This document shows, in pieces, positions 21,040 to 32,379 of a stretch of 64,000 bases of DNA (position 1 is the stretch's first letter; each line of letters opens with the position of its first letter). This DNA comes from Phytophthora sp. 'mugwort' (Eukaryota; Oomycota; Peronosporomycetes; Peronosporales; Peronosporaceae). A program made the translations under genes and the position numbers. Below the pieces are notes generated by a model. The model was not told where the DNA came from. It did no database searches and was given only the letters and a program-made list of their open reading frames with translations. The DNA lies in NCBI GenBank assembly GCA_033558025.1, contig JAUCEF010000011.1, forward strand, positions 992,001 through 1,056,000, in the 5' to 3' direction.

Positions 21040-22512
21040 TGTGAGTGCGGAGTTATGGCCCTGAAAGCTGGGGCTCTAAACCAGTTGCTTCTTGCTTGAC
21101 CCGCTGCACGTTATCTACGAGCTCAACCACTCTACAACTAGCCTCGGACCACCACCATGCTTAACCCGGATGAGTCTACGCGCCGGGCCATCGTTAACGC
21201 CGTCCTCCTCCATGCCGTCGATGGACAGATAGACAAACTGCGATATGCAACCTTCAGTGAGTTGGGGCGTAAGTATGACTGCAGTGAGCAAACTGTTCCT
21301 GGTATCTGGAATCGCTTCAAGGATGTCGCTGCAGGCAACGTTTTTGGCGACGTTTCCAGCCGCATCAAAGGCAGATTGGGCCGCAAGGGCTATGACAAGC
21401 CAAAGCTGGTGAGACCGATCAAAACAGTCCTATACAAGATCGGAGAACGATTGCTGCGCGGCGAAGGCTGCTGGGGTGTCAACTAGCGTACTGCAGCGTC
21501 TCCTACGCGACTGCGTGGTAAAGCGTGTCACTTCAAGGATCAAACCTTCCTTAACCCCGGAGAACATAAAGCCGCGGGTGAAGTATGCGCTGGCGTTTGT
21601 CGACGAGAGTAACCACTTCTTCGAGCCCATACGATGTGTACACGTGGACTAGAAAAAAAGGTTCTATGAAGACGTCGACAAGCACACATACTACACCGTG
21701 GAGGACGAAGAGGCGCCGCAACGCCATCGCACCGGAGCAAGCGCTTCATCCAGAAGACGATGTTTCTCACAGCAGTGACCAAACCAAGGTAACCTGTCAC
21801 ATTTTATTTTTAATTTGCGGAGCAACAACCTGACTGTGTCCCATATGTTTTGCAGATACGATTTCCATACTAAATCAAGGTTCAATGGCAAGATTGGCAT
21901 TTGGTCTTTTGCAAAAGACAATTTTGCAGAGCGCTCAAGCATCAACCGTACGAAAGGTGCGCCATCACGAAGAACATCGTGTCCATCCCAGGAATGTGTA
22001 CAAGGAGTGCATCATCGACAAGGTGATCCCTGCTATCGAAGCAGTGTGACCAAGAGGTGAGAGGTGGAAGGTAATATTCGTTCAGCAGGATAACGCACGT
22101 CCTCACCTCTCCTCCAGACGTGCTTGCTGCTGGTACGGAAGGGGGCTGGAGCATTCGACTCATTTGCCAGCTCCAAATTCTCCCGACTACAACGCGCTGG
22201 ACTTGGGCTTCTTTGCATACATTCAGTCGCTGCAACTGCGCAAGGAAGCTTACGGCATTAAGAAGTTGGTGCAGGCGGTTATGCAGGCGTACAAGGAAAT
22301 CTTTACGGACACTTTGGAGGACGTGTTCCTATCTCTGCAGTCTGTCATGATCTGTGCGTTACAATATAATGGCCGGAACGAATACAAGCTTCTACACAGC
22401 TAAACAAAAATATGCTCCGACGACAAAGCAAGTATCCCGATGCGCATTCAGTAGGGGAGTAGCTATACCAGCGGTGCAGGAGGTCAACTGGTGCTTTCAA
22501 AGTTATACCCCT
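21040..22512 (+). mobile_element. Degenerate mariner-like element
   Basis: The transposase relic occupies most of the span. To its right, 22490-22512 ends in a ...AAGTTATACCCCTG motif whose reverse complement is loosely echoed near 21050-21070 (GAGTTATGGCCCTGAAAGC). This may be the degraded inverted repeat pair. Boundaries are approximate because the termini have diverged. Confidence 0.5.
21157..22403 (+). pseudogene. Mariner-type transposase pseudogene
   Basis: The N-terminal helix-turn-helix part is open from ATG 21157 (RYATFSELGRKYDCSEQTV). The frame then shifts near 21450, continues through LTPENIKPRVKYALAFVDES, and meets a stop right after CVHVD at the first catalytic aspartate. Later blocks in other frames read KIGIWSF, then an equivalent of QQDNA, then NSPDYNALDLGFFAYIQSLQ, and end at 22403 with NGRNEYKLLHS. 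The last block carries the third aspartate context (NSPD..LD) typical of mariner DD34D enzymes. Several frameshifts and stops make it inactive. Confidence 0.8.
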
Positions 22513-22739
22513 GTAAGTAGATCACGTCAAATACACTGTGACAATCATAACAACCTCTCGTCAAATAGCATCGTGGCAAACAAAACAATGAAGGAAGTAC
22601 TTCACGCTTTTAATTTTGGTTTTGTTGGTAAAGAGGTAAAACGACTCTCAGCCAGGTTCATTTGCGACGACTTCTCTCGTTACTTATCTTCGCAGTAACG
22701 GGTGCGGCCTGATGGCAACGGCTTGGACGACACCCTTTA

Positions 22740-24232
22740 CAGGGCAGACGGACCGTTTTCTCAAGCAAACCGATCATTTGAGATTTTTTGAAAAACCTGA
22801 AATAAGGTTTTCCAAGCACAGTGATTTGGAGCCACATTCTTCCCAAGCAAGGTTTAGTGGCCGCAAGTAAGACCAGTCACTCAAATCTGGCATATCTCTC
22901 CTCCCCAACAGTCTGACATTCCTTCACTTGGCATTAGCTATCGCCACCCCACACCACCCAGAGCTTGCCACAACCAGAATGGCCCCACAGCTCGTGCCAA
23001 CTCCGCTAACGCCGCCCCGCATCTCACGTGAAGTCAAGCAATACGAGCGGACCAGCGCGAAGAAGCGCGTGATGGATGCCTACATGGCCAGGCAAGACTG
23101 GCTTGGTATCGCAGCCAGTAATGCAGTCTCTGTCACCATTGCCCGTCGCGTTGTTGCGAAGGGCAGTATTAAGCAACAGCGGCTTGATGGCGTTAGGAAC
23201 TCCTGCTTTAAAATGACGGTACTTGGACGAGCAGGCGGACATGACCATGTCCATCATGAAGGGACAGGCTGCTGAGCGACCTCTCGTTGAATGTGAGCAT
23301 CTCCTACATCCAACGCGCGCTACACGGTATGATCTACACGGTCGAGGGCCTCCGAATCGAGAAAGCCACGATGAGCAACGCGGTGAACAAAGAGATGGAT
23401 GGCGTTCGCCAAGGCCCTGAACAAACACGTGCCTGCTGGCGACATGATCATTTATCATGACGAAACAAATTTCAACATCTGTCTGGCCCGCAATCAAGGT
23501 TGGGCAACGCGGGCTCGCGTACGATCGTCACGCTCCCGCCATCCAAGGGCAAGAACCTCCACGTGCAGTGCGGTGCGTCACCCTGTAATGGTCTCGTGCT
23601 GCTGCGCACGCACGAGGGCTCCGTCCGCATGGAGGAGAATGCACGGTTCGTCGCAGACTTGTTCGTGGCCGCCCTTAACACGGACGTACACAAGAAGTGC
23701 TGTGAGGGCAAGAACAGTGTCGTGGTTACGGACAACGCTCCTTCCCAAAGTCAGGTGGAGACACTCGCACGAGAGCAGCTTGTTGCTGACGGAGATCGTT
23801 AACAGCGGCAAGCTGGTCATTCTATGCCTAGCGCCCTACGGCCCGGTGTGCAACGCAATAGAGGGCTTTAATGCGTTAAAGGCGTGCATAAAAAAAAAAC
23901 GGCTTGCTGCTAAGCAAAGTGAGCTGCTTGGGCGAGACGGGTATGACTCACTAGCTGCGAACAGAACGTCGCTCATGAAGGAGGCCGTAACAGTGAGCAA
24001 AGGGGGCCCTGACGCAGCGCATAGTCTGGCGCATGGAACGACACTGTAAAAAAAGCATTATATTACAGAGCGTGACGAGCGCATGGAGCTAGGGAAGTAA
24101 GGTTTAGTAGGAACCGCTTTGCTTGGCAAACAATATCAGAAAACCACGTTGCCTTTCAAATTTTTGCTGAATTATTTAGTTGCACGAGCAGGCCCAAACC
24201 GTTTCGCTTGAGAAAACGGCCAGTCTGCCAGG
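22740..24232 (+). mobile_element. Tc1/IS630-like transposon with inverted repeats and TA duplication
   Basis: The left end (22740) and the right end (24232) are imperfect inverted repeats of about 34 bp sharing GGCAGAC, CCGTTTTCTCAAGC and related bases. A TA dinucleotide flanks each end (22738-22739 and 24233-24234), as expected for Tc1/mariner insertion. The 1,493-bp element encloses the broken transposase. Confidence 0.75.
22928..24049 (+). pseudogene. Tc1/IS630-like DDE transposase pseudogene
   Basis: An N-terminal helix-turn-helix segment (REVKQYERTSAKKRVMDAYM) leads into the catalytic domain in shifting frames: DEQADMTMSIMKG, then HVPAGDMIIYHDETNFNI (first Asp), KGKNLHVQCGASPCNGLVLL, VVTDNAPSQSQVE (second Asp) and LAPYGPVCNAIEGFNALK (Glu). 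At least three frameshifts separate these blocks (around 23215, 23505 and 23800). It ends near 24049. The D-D-E order and spacing place it in the Tc1/IS630 group rather than with the mariner relic beside it. Confidence 0.8.
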
Positions 24233-24368
24233 TAAAAAGTGTACTTTGTGGAGAAAGAACCATAAGAGCGTTGTCCAAATAAAAAAGCGATTACTTTTAG
24301 CTCCGACTCATTGCATAGCCGGAACATTCGAAAAAGTAGGTGGCCGTTTTGTCGACTTAAAAGTCGGC

Positions 24369-24397
24369 AAAAAAGTAGGTATGACACCTACTTTTTT
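24369..24397. repeat. 12-bp inverted repeat
   Basis: AAAAAAGTAGGT (24369-24380) and its reverse complement (24386-24397) flank a 5-nt loop. Confidence 0.9.
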
Positions 24398-24454
24398 CTG
24401 GAGGGGAGACCAAATTTTGGAGGGGAATCAAAGTAAAAAGTGATTTGCAAGATG

Positions 24455-24988
24455 GAAGAGTCTAGTGAGGCACGAATTTGCGGTGTAGATAACGACGCTG
24501 CGGACGTCGACATCGGTATAGTGAGTGCCGCGGTGGTCACGGAGAATGTTGGCGATGTTGGCATGGACGTGGATGCCGCTGCGTCAGATGCATACCCCTT
24601 CAATCAGCGCCAGTTTGTGTCCCCGATGGTTGCAGATGGCATGGAAGAGATTCTGCTCACCGAAGACGATGAAGACGTGGAACACGAGGAAATCCTCGTC
24701 GTCAACTTACTGTTCGTTGTGCTTGGAACTGTGTTTGGTACCATGGACTGGAGATCGCTACGAGCGCCTCCCGGAGAGAAATCACCATTCAATCCGACTT
24801 CTACCCCAACAAGAAGGTCCAGAGAACACCTACAGCGTACCGTAAAACGCTGCGTTACTCGCCTGATCCTTCGACCAGCTATATCAGTTTTCGGAGCCCT
24901 TGTACTACGAGAAGTACGACATTCCAGGGAAGAACTCGCAGTATACTTTAGACTTTGGAGTTGCGGCACTCCTGTGCGATGGCTCTAG
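24455..24988 (+). CDS. Hypothetical acidic ORF, possibly transposon-derived
   Basis: An open frame runs 24440-24988; the usable ATG at about 24452 opens MEESSEARICGVDNDAADVD. The first 100 residues are acidic (LLTEDDEDVEHEEILVV). After about 24760 another frame (EITIQSDFYPNKKVQRTPTA) looks better, which implies a frameshift. No domain was recognised. It lies between two transposon relics and may be a fragment of a longer repeat-encoded protein. Confidence 0.25.
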   Translation, partial: EESSEARICGVDNDAADVDIGIVSAAVVTENVGDVGMDVDAAASDAYPFNQRQFVSPMVADGMEEILLTEDDEDVEHEEILVVNLLFVVLGTVFGTMDWRSLRAPPGEKSPFNPTSTPTRRSREHLQRTVKRCVTRLILRPAISVFGALVLREVRHSREELAVYFRLWSCGTPVRWL

Positions 24989-26784
24989 ATCAACAGGGCC
25001 CGGTGTTGGAGCCTCCACGTACGCGCTGTTGTGTGTACTCGTGTCGGAGTGATTCCCTTCGAACTGCGTATAGTAGGGCGGCAAACCAAGCTAATGAAGG
25101 AAGCCCTGTCACGTGAACGCAGTTGGTGTTTGCGGGAGGTGGTTGATTCCCTTCTGCATTTTCTTCTCTCTCCATGATGACGTTATTGATCGACAGCGTC
25201 TGTAGTAGCTGCACTAACATCGCGCAGTACGAAGCAGAAGCAACGTATTTATGGTGCCCCGCGGAATGCTTGCCAAAAAGGAAACCCTATCCAGGAGCAT
25301 GGTGCGTATATGCTATTTTAAAGGTCGGTTAAGGAAAGTCTTCACATCGAGTTTTGTAGACTGGGGCAAGGAGACAACTTCCGTCGCCGACTTTTCCTCC
25401 GCCATTTAAGGCGTCAGCGAGAAATTCATCACTTTTCTAGTTGGACAATGCTCTAAGTATAGCGCGCGAAGCCAATGATATATAATGTTGAGGAACAAGT
25501 CCAACTGTCACGGTCCTCAGCCAAACGACGGACAGGCCATCTTGGTAGAGTGCATTGGCAAGATGTCCACGTTGGGGACATAACGCCGTGCACCTGATTC
25601 TGGACCGCCGCAAATCTTTCCAAGTGTGGCTTCATCATGATTTCGTCCCAAGTCCATCTGAATTAATGGCGTAGTTCAAAGTAAGTGGTAGGCCCACGGT
25701 CGTAGACCACCTGACGCGATCGAGCTGCAAAAATTAGCTTGCGTATTAAAGGAAAGCACGGCGGCAAGGCTGCGCCGGCCCAAGGCAGTCGTGATTTCCA
25801 TTGCAAAGAACGAACAAATAACATACAACCTTCTTGCCATTATCGCTAACGCCGCCCCGCACCTCCTACCGGCTGTCCCAAGATCCACGACTTCTGGAAC
25901 AAAACAAAACGCGACAGTTTGGTAGAGAAGCAGGGTATCTTCTGGCCAGTTAGTAGGTATCCAAGTGCAGAGCGGGGCGTTGAGATGAGTGACTAAAGAA
26001 ACCTTCGCTACGGGACGCTAGGGCGTAGGGAAACGGTCGTGGGAGACGATATAAGTAACAACACCGCGTCAGGTGAAGGGCGGGGCAACGGAACGGGGGC
26101 CGGAAACGGCGGAAGGGCTTCCCCATGGGGTGCTGAAACGCCTGAACCTGTCGAGATTCAGACGAAAGGTGATGAGGAAGCGCGAGTTGAAGATGCTGCG
26201 TGCTGGGAGGGAATTAAAGGTGCTCGGGCTGGCGAAGGTCAAAGTGACGATGTGGAACGCGAAAAGTGTCTCGAGGTGGCGAGGGACAAGTGGACCGATG
26301 TAGCGCAGGGAGTGCTCAAAGCATTCCTCGTGTGGCTACCGAGGGAGGCACGGAGTCCTTCTGTGAGATGCCGCGGGGGCGAGAGACGCTCCAAGACTTC
26401 CTCGCGCAACTGGCTCGGCAGCTGGAACCACGCCATGTGGCTGATCAAGGGGGTTCCGGCACAGTGGAAGGAGCGTCCAATGTGGCCAGAATGGCATGAC
26501 CACGGTGCCATTCTCTCGGCCTTCGTTGATGACCGTGGAAGACGTCCTGGCCGGCGCGCTAATGTCACGCCACCCTACCCGCTGGTCGGCCAGAAAAGTG
26601 CAACCTAGTATGGGCGTTCCGCTTTCGGGAACGACGGGCATGGGGAAATTCGGTTCCGAATCAGGACCTGGATCGACCGGTCCTGTAGGTGGGACGTCCT
26701 CGTCAGATCCTGTGATCTCTTCGATGGGGTAGCCACGGTGCAATGGTCGGTGACTCTTGTAGTGTAGCTGGATCAGTCAAATAT
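24989..26784. other. Repeat debris, no assignable gene
   Basis: ORFs of 60-190 codons overlap on both strands without recognisable domains. The largest (26039-26608, plus) lacks a family match. An 18-bp string CGCTAACGCCGCCCCGCA at about 25848 also occurs in the Tc1-like element at about 23006, hinting at related transposon remains. I see no promoter or splice structure that supports a host gene. Confidence 0.4.
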
Positions 26785-27205
26785 GGTTAAGACCTGATTC
26801 GCTTCCCAACTGCGCCCAGACACCGACTAACGGAGGCGTCCCCGATGATCCGCGGTCTGCTGAACTTGACCCCACCTTGTGTACCCGTCGGATGACTGGA
26901 TCCGCGCTTTTGGGACTCCGAAGGTTTCAACGATGTAAAGTCTTGAACGGCCTGGTGGGGCGGGGGATGTGTGAAGAAGCGCGGGAGGCTTCGCCTGCTG
27001 CCGTTATGGAGCTGTTTATCTTCTTGGATTTGATCCGAGACCGGGGTTGCCTTTTGGCGTTGTTTCTTTCCTTGGGTTGCTTGCCGCTTTCCTTTAGCGG
27101 TATATTGCGAGTTAAGAATCGAAGCGATCGCCGGCCAACCAATGAATGCCGGTCGATCGAGCTGCACACTTGAGCAGTAGTTCACTCGCGTAGGGGAGGG
27201 TCGAA
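26785..27205. repeat. Copy A of a ~415-bp direct repeat
   Basis: This segment is repeated in the same orientation at 34915-35335, with long identical blocks such as GAACTTGACCCCACCTTGTG and similarity across the whole length. On the minus strand it reads RRLPRF.. in shifting frames and ends with TGTQGGVKFSRPRIIGD, similar to copy B. It could be an LTR or a gag-leader fragment. Confidence 0.85.
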
Positions 27206-29212
27206 CAGTAGATGATCCGATCCCCTCACCACAATATCAGATCTGCTACCCTTGACTTGTCAACACCTTGTTGGGCCAATGTAGTTGACGTTCCCTTGGT
27301 CCCTGGAAGCGTTTACGTCGTTCAATGCAAATTCAAGTCTGATTGTCGTTTATCCCTTTCTTGCTCTACCTAATCAGCCCCTATCCTATTGTTGTGCCTC
27401 TTTCAATCACTCAGCACAAACCGGCTTCACATTTACACATTTCCGAGGATGGCGATCGATCAGCCTCCGATCGGCGAGGACACGTATGTCCGTTGCTATT
27501 CGAAAGCCGGTCGCCAGAAGCTGTAGGCTGATCTGCAAAAAGGTATATGCCGATCCGGCCAAAAGTCGATCTAAATCGACCACGATCTGATTGTCGCAGG
27601 CAAGGCCCAATCTCCGTCCTATATTCCGATTTTTAAGTCGGGCACCTATCTGATCAAGGATCACCCGCAATCGATTGGTCACTGGCAAGCCCTGATCTTC
27701 GTACTTCGCTCCGATCTTGAGGTCATGTGTCGACCCGATCGAGGACCGATCATGATCTGGTGCTCTCCAGGCGACCTTCGTCCGGTGCCTGGAACAGATC
27801 AGTCCTTGATCACTCCCCTCGCATGTAGTGTGGATAAGATTATTATGACTCCGATCTGGCTGAACGTTGTCTCGACTTTACAACCGCCATCTCTTCTCCC
27901 TAAGGGATAATCCGACCCGGCCCGATTGTCTTCCTTCCACGTGGTGGGCCCCCCCATTCTCGCATATCCGGCACTTTCCCTTGGGATATGAGATTCTGAT
28001 TTGACAGTTCTCCGCAACTGCTCCCCGTCCGGGGTCGTTGCCGTACAGCGGCGGCATTCGGTCGCTCTTCTATATCTACCTATCAGGCCGGCTCGTCCTG
28101 AATGACCCTAATGTTACAACGTCTCGGGCAATAACCACCCGATTCGCCACATAGCGCCAGATGTTGTCGGCCGGCAATACCGTCTGGGTCCGCCGTGGGA
28201 TTACGCATCCGTTATTGTGTGTTCTTCTCAAAATTTCCGACCCCGGCCGTTTGAATCGCCCGAGCCCAATCTCCAGCGAATCGCCAGACCTGTCAAATTC
28301 GATGACTGTATGCTTTGTGACAGTGTAATCAGATTCCTATGGAGTGGTGCACCGGAGGAAACATGGAGGCATGTGCTGGCACGGGGACTATGCGACGCAG
28401 ACCACAAAGCAACCTAGGCCGAAGGTCGCCATATGCGGACACTTGAGCCCCTTGACGAAGGTCGCCGCGCTTGACACCATCGCCACGTACACCTTCGCAC
28501 CATCGCGCGTCACCCAGCTCAACTCAGTCGATGCCTCGTGGCGAGGAGGTTGCCCCAACACTCGTCAGAAGATCTCCACTTGACACAGACGACACCTCCT
28601 GCTGGGTCAAGTGCTCCGACGGCTACGGGTGCTTCACCGCAGTCCGCACCCGCTACGTGTGATGATGTGAACCAGTTACCGGCTATCCGAAGATCTCCTC
28701 GCTTGTAGCTTGTAGCAGTCATCTCCTACGCCCGAGCCCAACCACTCCAACACACCAGTCGTCTCTCGGTCGACAGATAGTCACCGGCACCAGTTTGTTG
28801 TACGGCCCATTATCAAGACAACATTCTCACAGCGTGAGAGGTCGGGGGAGCAGCTCGACGACGTTGCTCTGAATGGTGCTAAATTCCGTGACATCTTGTG
28901 CACCTACTTCGAGCTTCCGAATCACACGTTGAGCAGCATCTATCCAACGTTTCTCAATCAACAAATTTGGCTTTAGACTGCGTGAACGCATCAATTCGTG
29001 ACTACAAACAACTATGCGAAGACTGGCAGTTGGAAGACGGATGGGAGAATACGAAGCTAGTCTTGCTACGCGGAAATTAATCATCGAGGCATTCCTCCGA
29101 GACGTACTTCCTCTGCCTGATGTCATGGGCCCGCTGATCGACATCGAAAACGCAAGTGACATTGATCATCAGGAGTGATTGAAGTCGTAGACGACTAATG
29201 ACGTTCCAGATT
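27206..29212. other. Repeat-like region with a GATC-rich core
   Basis: No gene is supported. 27454-27860 contains 17 GATC sites. Around 28780-29160 the plus strand has short open blocks (RPIIKTTFSQRERSGEQLDD, then FLRDVLPLPDVMGPLID in another frame) that look like a decayed repeat protein. I do not recognise it. Confidence 0.4.
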
Positions 29213-30305
29213 ACCTCGTCGTAAATTCTAAATCATCCGTTTGCTCGTCCATCTGCTCAACGCCATTGAACATGTCGGTCACCGCTCGATTTTCCTTCGC
29301 AAGCTGACCAACAGGTTGAAACGGCCTTGAATCGTCCAACCGCAGTGCTCAAACATTTTTACCATGCCAAATCTTTCAAAGCGCCGAAACGTTTGAACCA
29401 CAAAGGGCATTAAATTCCGTCCACTAGACTCAACATAATACCGCTGAAATGACTTCTTGATGTAGCCGGACATTTACTCGATCGGATTGAAGAATGGACA
29501 GTAGGCCGGAAGGAAGATTGGGACGACGCCAATGCTTCTTAAGTAGTGCATGATCTCAGGCTCTCTGTGGATGGAGGCGCCATCGAGAATCCAAACCGAG
29601 TTTGAACCAGGATATTGACGGACCTTTCCCCATTTAGAAAAGGCGAAGTCGCGACAGCATTTCACAAACTCGACTCTATCGAAGGTTCCCCCTGCGTCAT
29701 AGTAATCGATTAGCCCATGCACACCGATAATGCCAGGATCGACACTAGCGGCCTCCGCTGAAAGTCACCTCGAACAGCAAGCTTGGTTCCTTTTAGAGAA
29801 TAGCCTCTTTTCCGGATCATTCCTCTGTTGTCAAAAGAAACTTCGTCCAAGAAGACTAGGTTCTGATGACTCCAGTCAATTCGGCTCAACTCGTCAACGA
29901 AGCGGAATATGTCTTGCTCTTTAGTATGCATTGCTTGCCTCTCCAACACCTTCCACGTTAAGCCAAAGTCATGAATGATTCTGCAGACACTTGTTTCTGA
30001 GATGGAGATATGAAACACGTGCTTGAACTCATCCTGCGCTTCATCGAGGTATGCAAGAGACTTCTTCTGATAGTAGTTGCTCAGCCACTGTCGCTGAGCC
30101 GCAGTGAACTTCTTGTCGGACGCCATCCTAGCCCGTTCATACGTTCCAGTTGTTTCGTAGACTCGGATCCCGTTCCGAATCGTCTTGTCAGCTTATTGCA
30201 GGCGTATGCCAGCTCGCTGACCTGATACCCAAGGTGATAGTATCCGTACAAGCAGTGAAAACCCGTATTGTGGTGTGCGTGTTGTTTAGTTGCCACTTCT
30301 TTCAT
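29213..30305 (-). pseudogene. Second Tc1-like DDE transposase pseudogene
   Basis: Read on the minus strand, an N-terminal segment (30305-30081, GYYHLGYQVSELAYACNK) shifts frame into 30126-29710 (SDKKFTAAQRQWLSNYYQKK, IIHDFGLTWKVLERQAM, NLVFLDEVSFDNRG). It shifts again near 29716 into 29722-29474 (SNSVWILDGASIH, FLPAYCPFFNPIE) and meets a stop at 29474-29476, directly after the catalytic-Glu motif. The same frame continues (GYIKKSFQRYYVE, FEHCGWTIQGRF). The three catalytic acidic residues are still visible. Two frameshifts and one nonsense codon make it dead but fairly young. Confidence 0.85.
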
Positions 30306-31799
30306 CTCTAGAAGCAGTACACCAACTCGAACAGTACGAGCAAAACTTTTTCCAGTGCCACTAGCGAGGCCTAGACCTCCAATAACTCCGCCAGCACGAC
30401 ACCAGCAGCAAGAACCCCGGCAGCGAGAACCCCCCTAGCACGATCCGAGCACCGAAAATTCCACCAGCAAGACCCCAGCAGCGAGAACCCCAACAGCGAG
30501 AGCTTCAGCAACAAGAACTCCGGCAGCTAGAACTACAGAAGCGAGAACTCCAGCAGCGAGAGCTTGTGGGCCTCAACAATGAAATCCAAAGGAAACAATT
30601 GTGGGTGCCGCAGCGAACAACGTTGCCTTGAGACTGAACTCGGTGATAGGCTATAACTCGAAGTAGCGAGGCTTTTAACCAATTAATGGCGCGGGTCGAT
30701 TCGTCGGCGGTTTCACGGAGGCATTGAAATAGCTCAGCTTTGGCAAATTTGATCAGAATTGACAATATCTACCCGGGGACGAACCCCACCGGGCCTAGCC
30801 CTCGGGGGCGACCTTTTCAAGATGGGATGCGATGGTTTGCGTGCCTAGGAACGATTCGGTATCGACCAAGATGAGGAGATTCGACAGCTATGTGGCGAAA
30901 ATGATGGCGTTCTCCAGGCCCATGACGTTCAACCCATGGTCAGCCACTTGCGTATCCGCTTTAGCAAGAGACTAGGATTCAAACGCCTATTTATCGTTCA
31001 ACGAGATCTATCCGGGTCGAAGCGCAAGATGAGTGTGTAGAGTTATCTGCCATCGTTGGACGCAATGCGTTCTGTAATTTGGGCGAGCTCGTCGAATGGG
31101 GATTGAACGCTGGCAACCCTTTATAGGTTACACCAAGATGCAGTGCAGGTCTGCAGAAAACAGCTGCGAGGCATCACCTGCGGTTCCTGATGCACATGGA
31201 GATGTGATTTCTGGGTAGATTAGCGAACGTGCGGGTGGAAGAAGCGGGGACAAGAATAGAGAAGAGCACCGGTTGCATGAAGTGAAGGACGTTGCAAATC
31301 GTTTCCCACCAAAGCAAGAACCAAGACGCGACAAAACCACCACGCTAACACCCATACATCTAAAACCTCCACTTGGACACCTCATTGTACCTCACGTTGC
31401 GAGGCCGTCTTAGATTATCGTTAGCTGCAGTGTCGGGAGGTCAGGTCAATTTTGTGATGAATCTCCAGAGCATACATTTACCGATTACAAGAGGCTATAG
31501 TGAGAAAGTGGCCAGGAGCGACGTGATCGGCCAACGGACCGACGCGCCTAAAACCCGTAGCCCGCTAATCAAGTTATTTACTGCTCACACGAGGAGGCAG
31601 ACAAGCAGCATCGAGAAGTCAAGAAGCTCCACAGCGAGATCGATGCCTGCGTGGGGTGTCATCGGAATAAATACGCGACGGCGTCTAAACGGCCGGCTAC
31701 GGCAGCAGACTCGATATGAAATAAGCGTCTGCTAAGATCGAGACGAGTCAACGTTGTATTATGCAGACAGGACCGATGATCACAACACCGTCAACGCCT
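30306..31799. other. Repeat debris with a QREL-type degenerate repeat
   Basis: From 30370 to about 30580 the plus strand has a degenerate 15-18-bp repeat based on CCAGCAGCGAGAA. One frame reads LELQKRELQQRELVGLNNEI, a coiled-coil-like fragment. The rest has no recognisable coding sequence. It may be remains of a retroelement gag or a repeat protein. Confidence 0.4.
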
Positions 31800-31809
31800 C
31801 CGTGTAATC

Positions 31810-32370
31810 TAAAGTGACTTGGATCTGAAGAGGTCGCTGATGAACACGTCAACTGCACGGACACTTGTCATTTGCAGATGAAGAAGCTGATGGAATCTCT
31901 GATATTGCGTTCCAAGTTCTGGCGCAGCACTATTGCTATCGGAAGTTGTCTGACACGATTTCTGACCGGGTATGACCGAATAAGCTTGGTGAGGATGATG
32001 ATGTTCGGATGCAAGCTCATGAGTATGAATGATCGCCGCAACATGTACACTGGAGCAGATTCAGAAAATTGGTTTGGGAGATTTTTGCCGATGCTGAGGG
32101 TCATCCACCAGGCTACGCTGGCGCGTGATGCATTGCTTGCACGTAGGAGATACCGCGTCGTCAGGAAGACTTTGCTCTGCCATGTGTGTCGGGTGGTCAC
32201 AAGGTGATCTTTCCAACGTCACATGGTCGGCGCTGGATGACCTGACAAAACGTTGATCGCGTTCCGCTGGGTTCCCTGGCGGACGGCATACGTCAATACG
32301 CTGGTAGCGTAGGAATTATTGTTGAGGCCTAGGAGAAGGAATAGTATATGCGGTGGCGGCGAGGCGATTA
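31810..32370 (+). pseudogene. Decayed partial copy of eEF3 (second ABC half)
   Basis: This plus-strand stretch aligns by eye with the sense strand of the eEF3 gene at 16384-19803, from just after the ABC2 Walker A, through the chromodomain insert, to past the last ATPase motif. The best block is 32270-32308, which differs from the eEF3 equivalent (around 16720-16760) at only a few positions and reads SLADGIRQYAG against ALADGIRQYAG. Others are 32080-32120 (IHQATLA against IRQATLA), 32165-32205 (DFALP and SGG) and 32322-32345 (EA, stop, EKE against EAQEKE). Stops, frameshifts and a deletion of the segment after the Walker B motif make it non-functional. No intact eEF3-like domain remains. Confidence 0.75.
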
Positions 32371-32379
32371 ATCGGGAGA

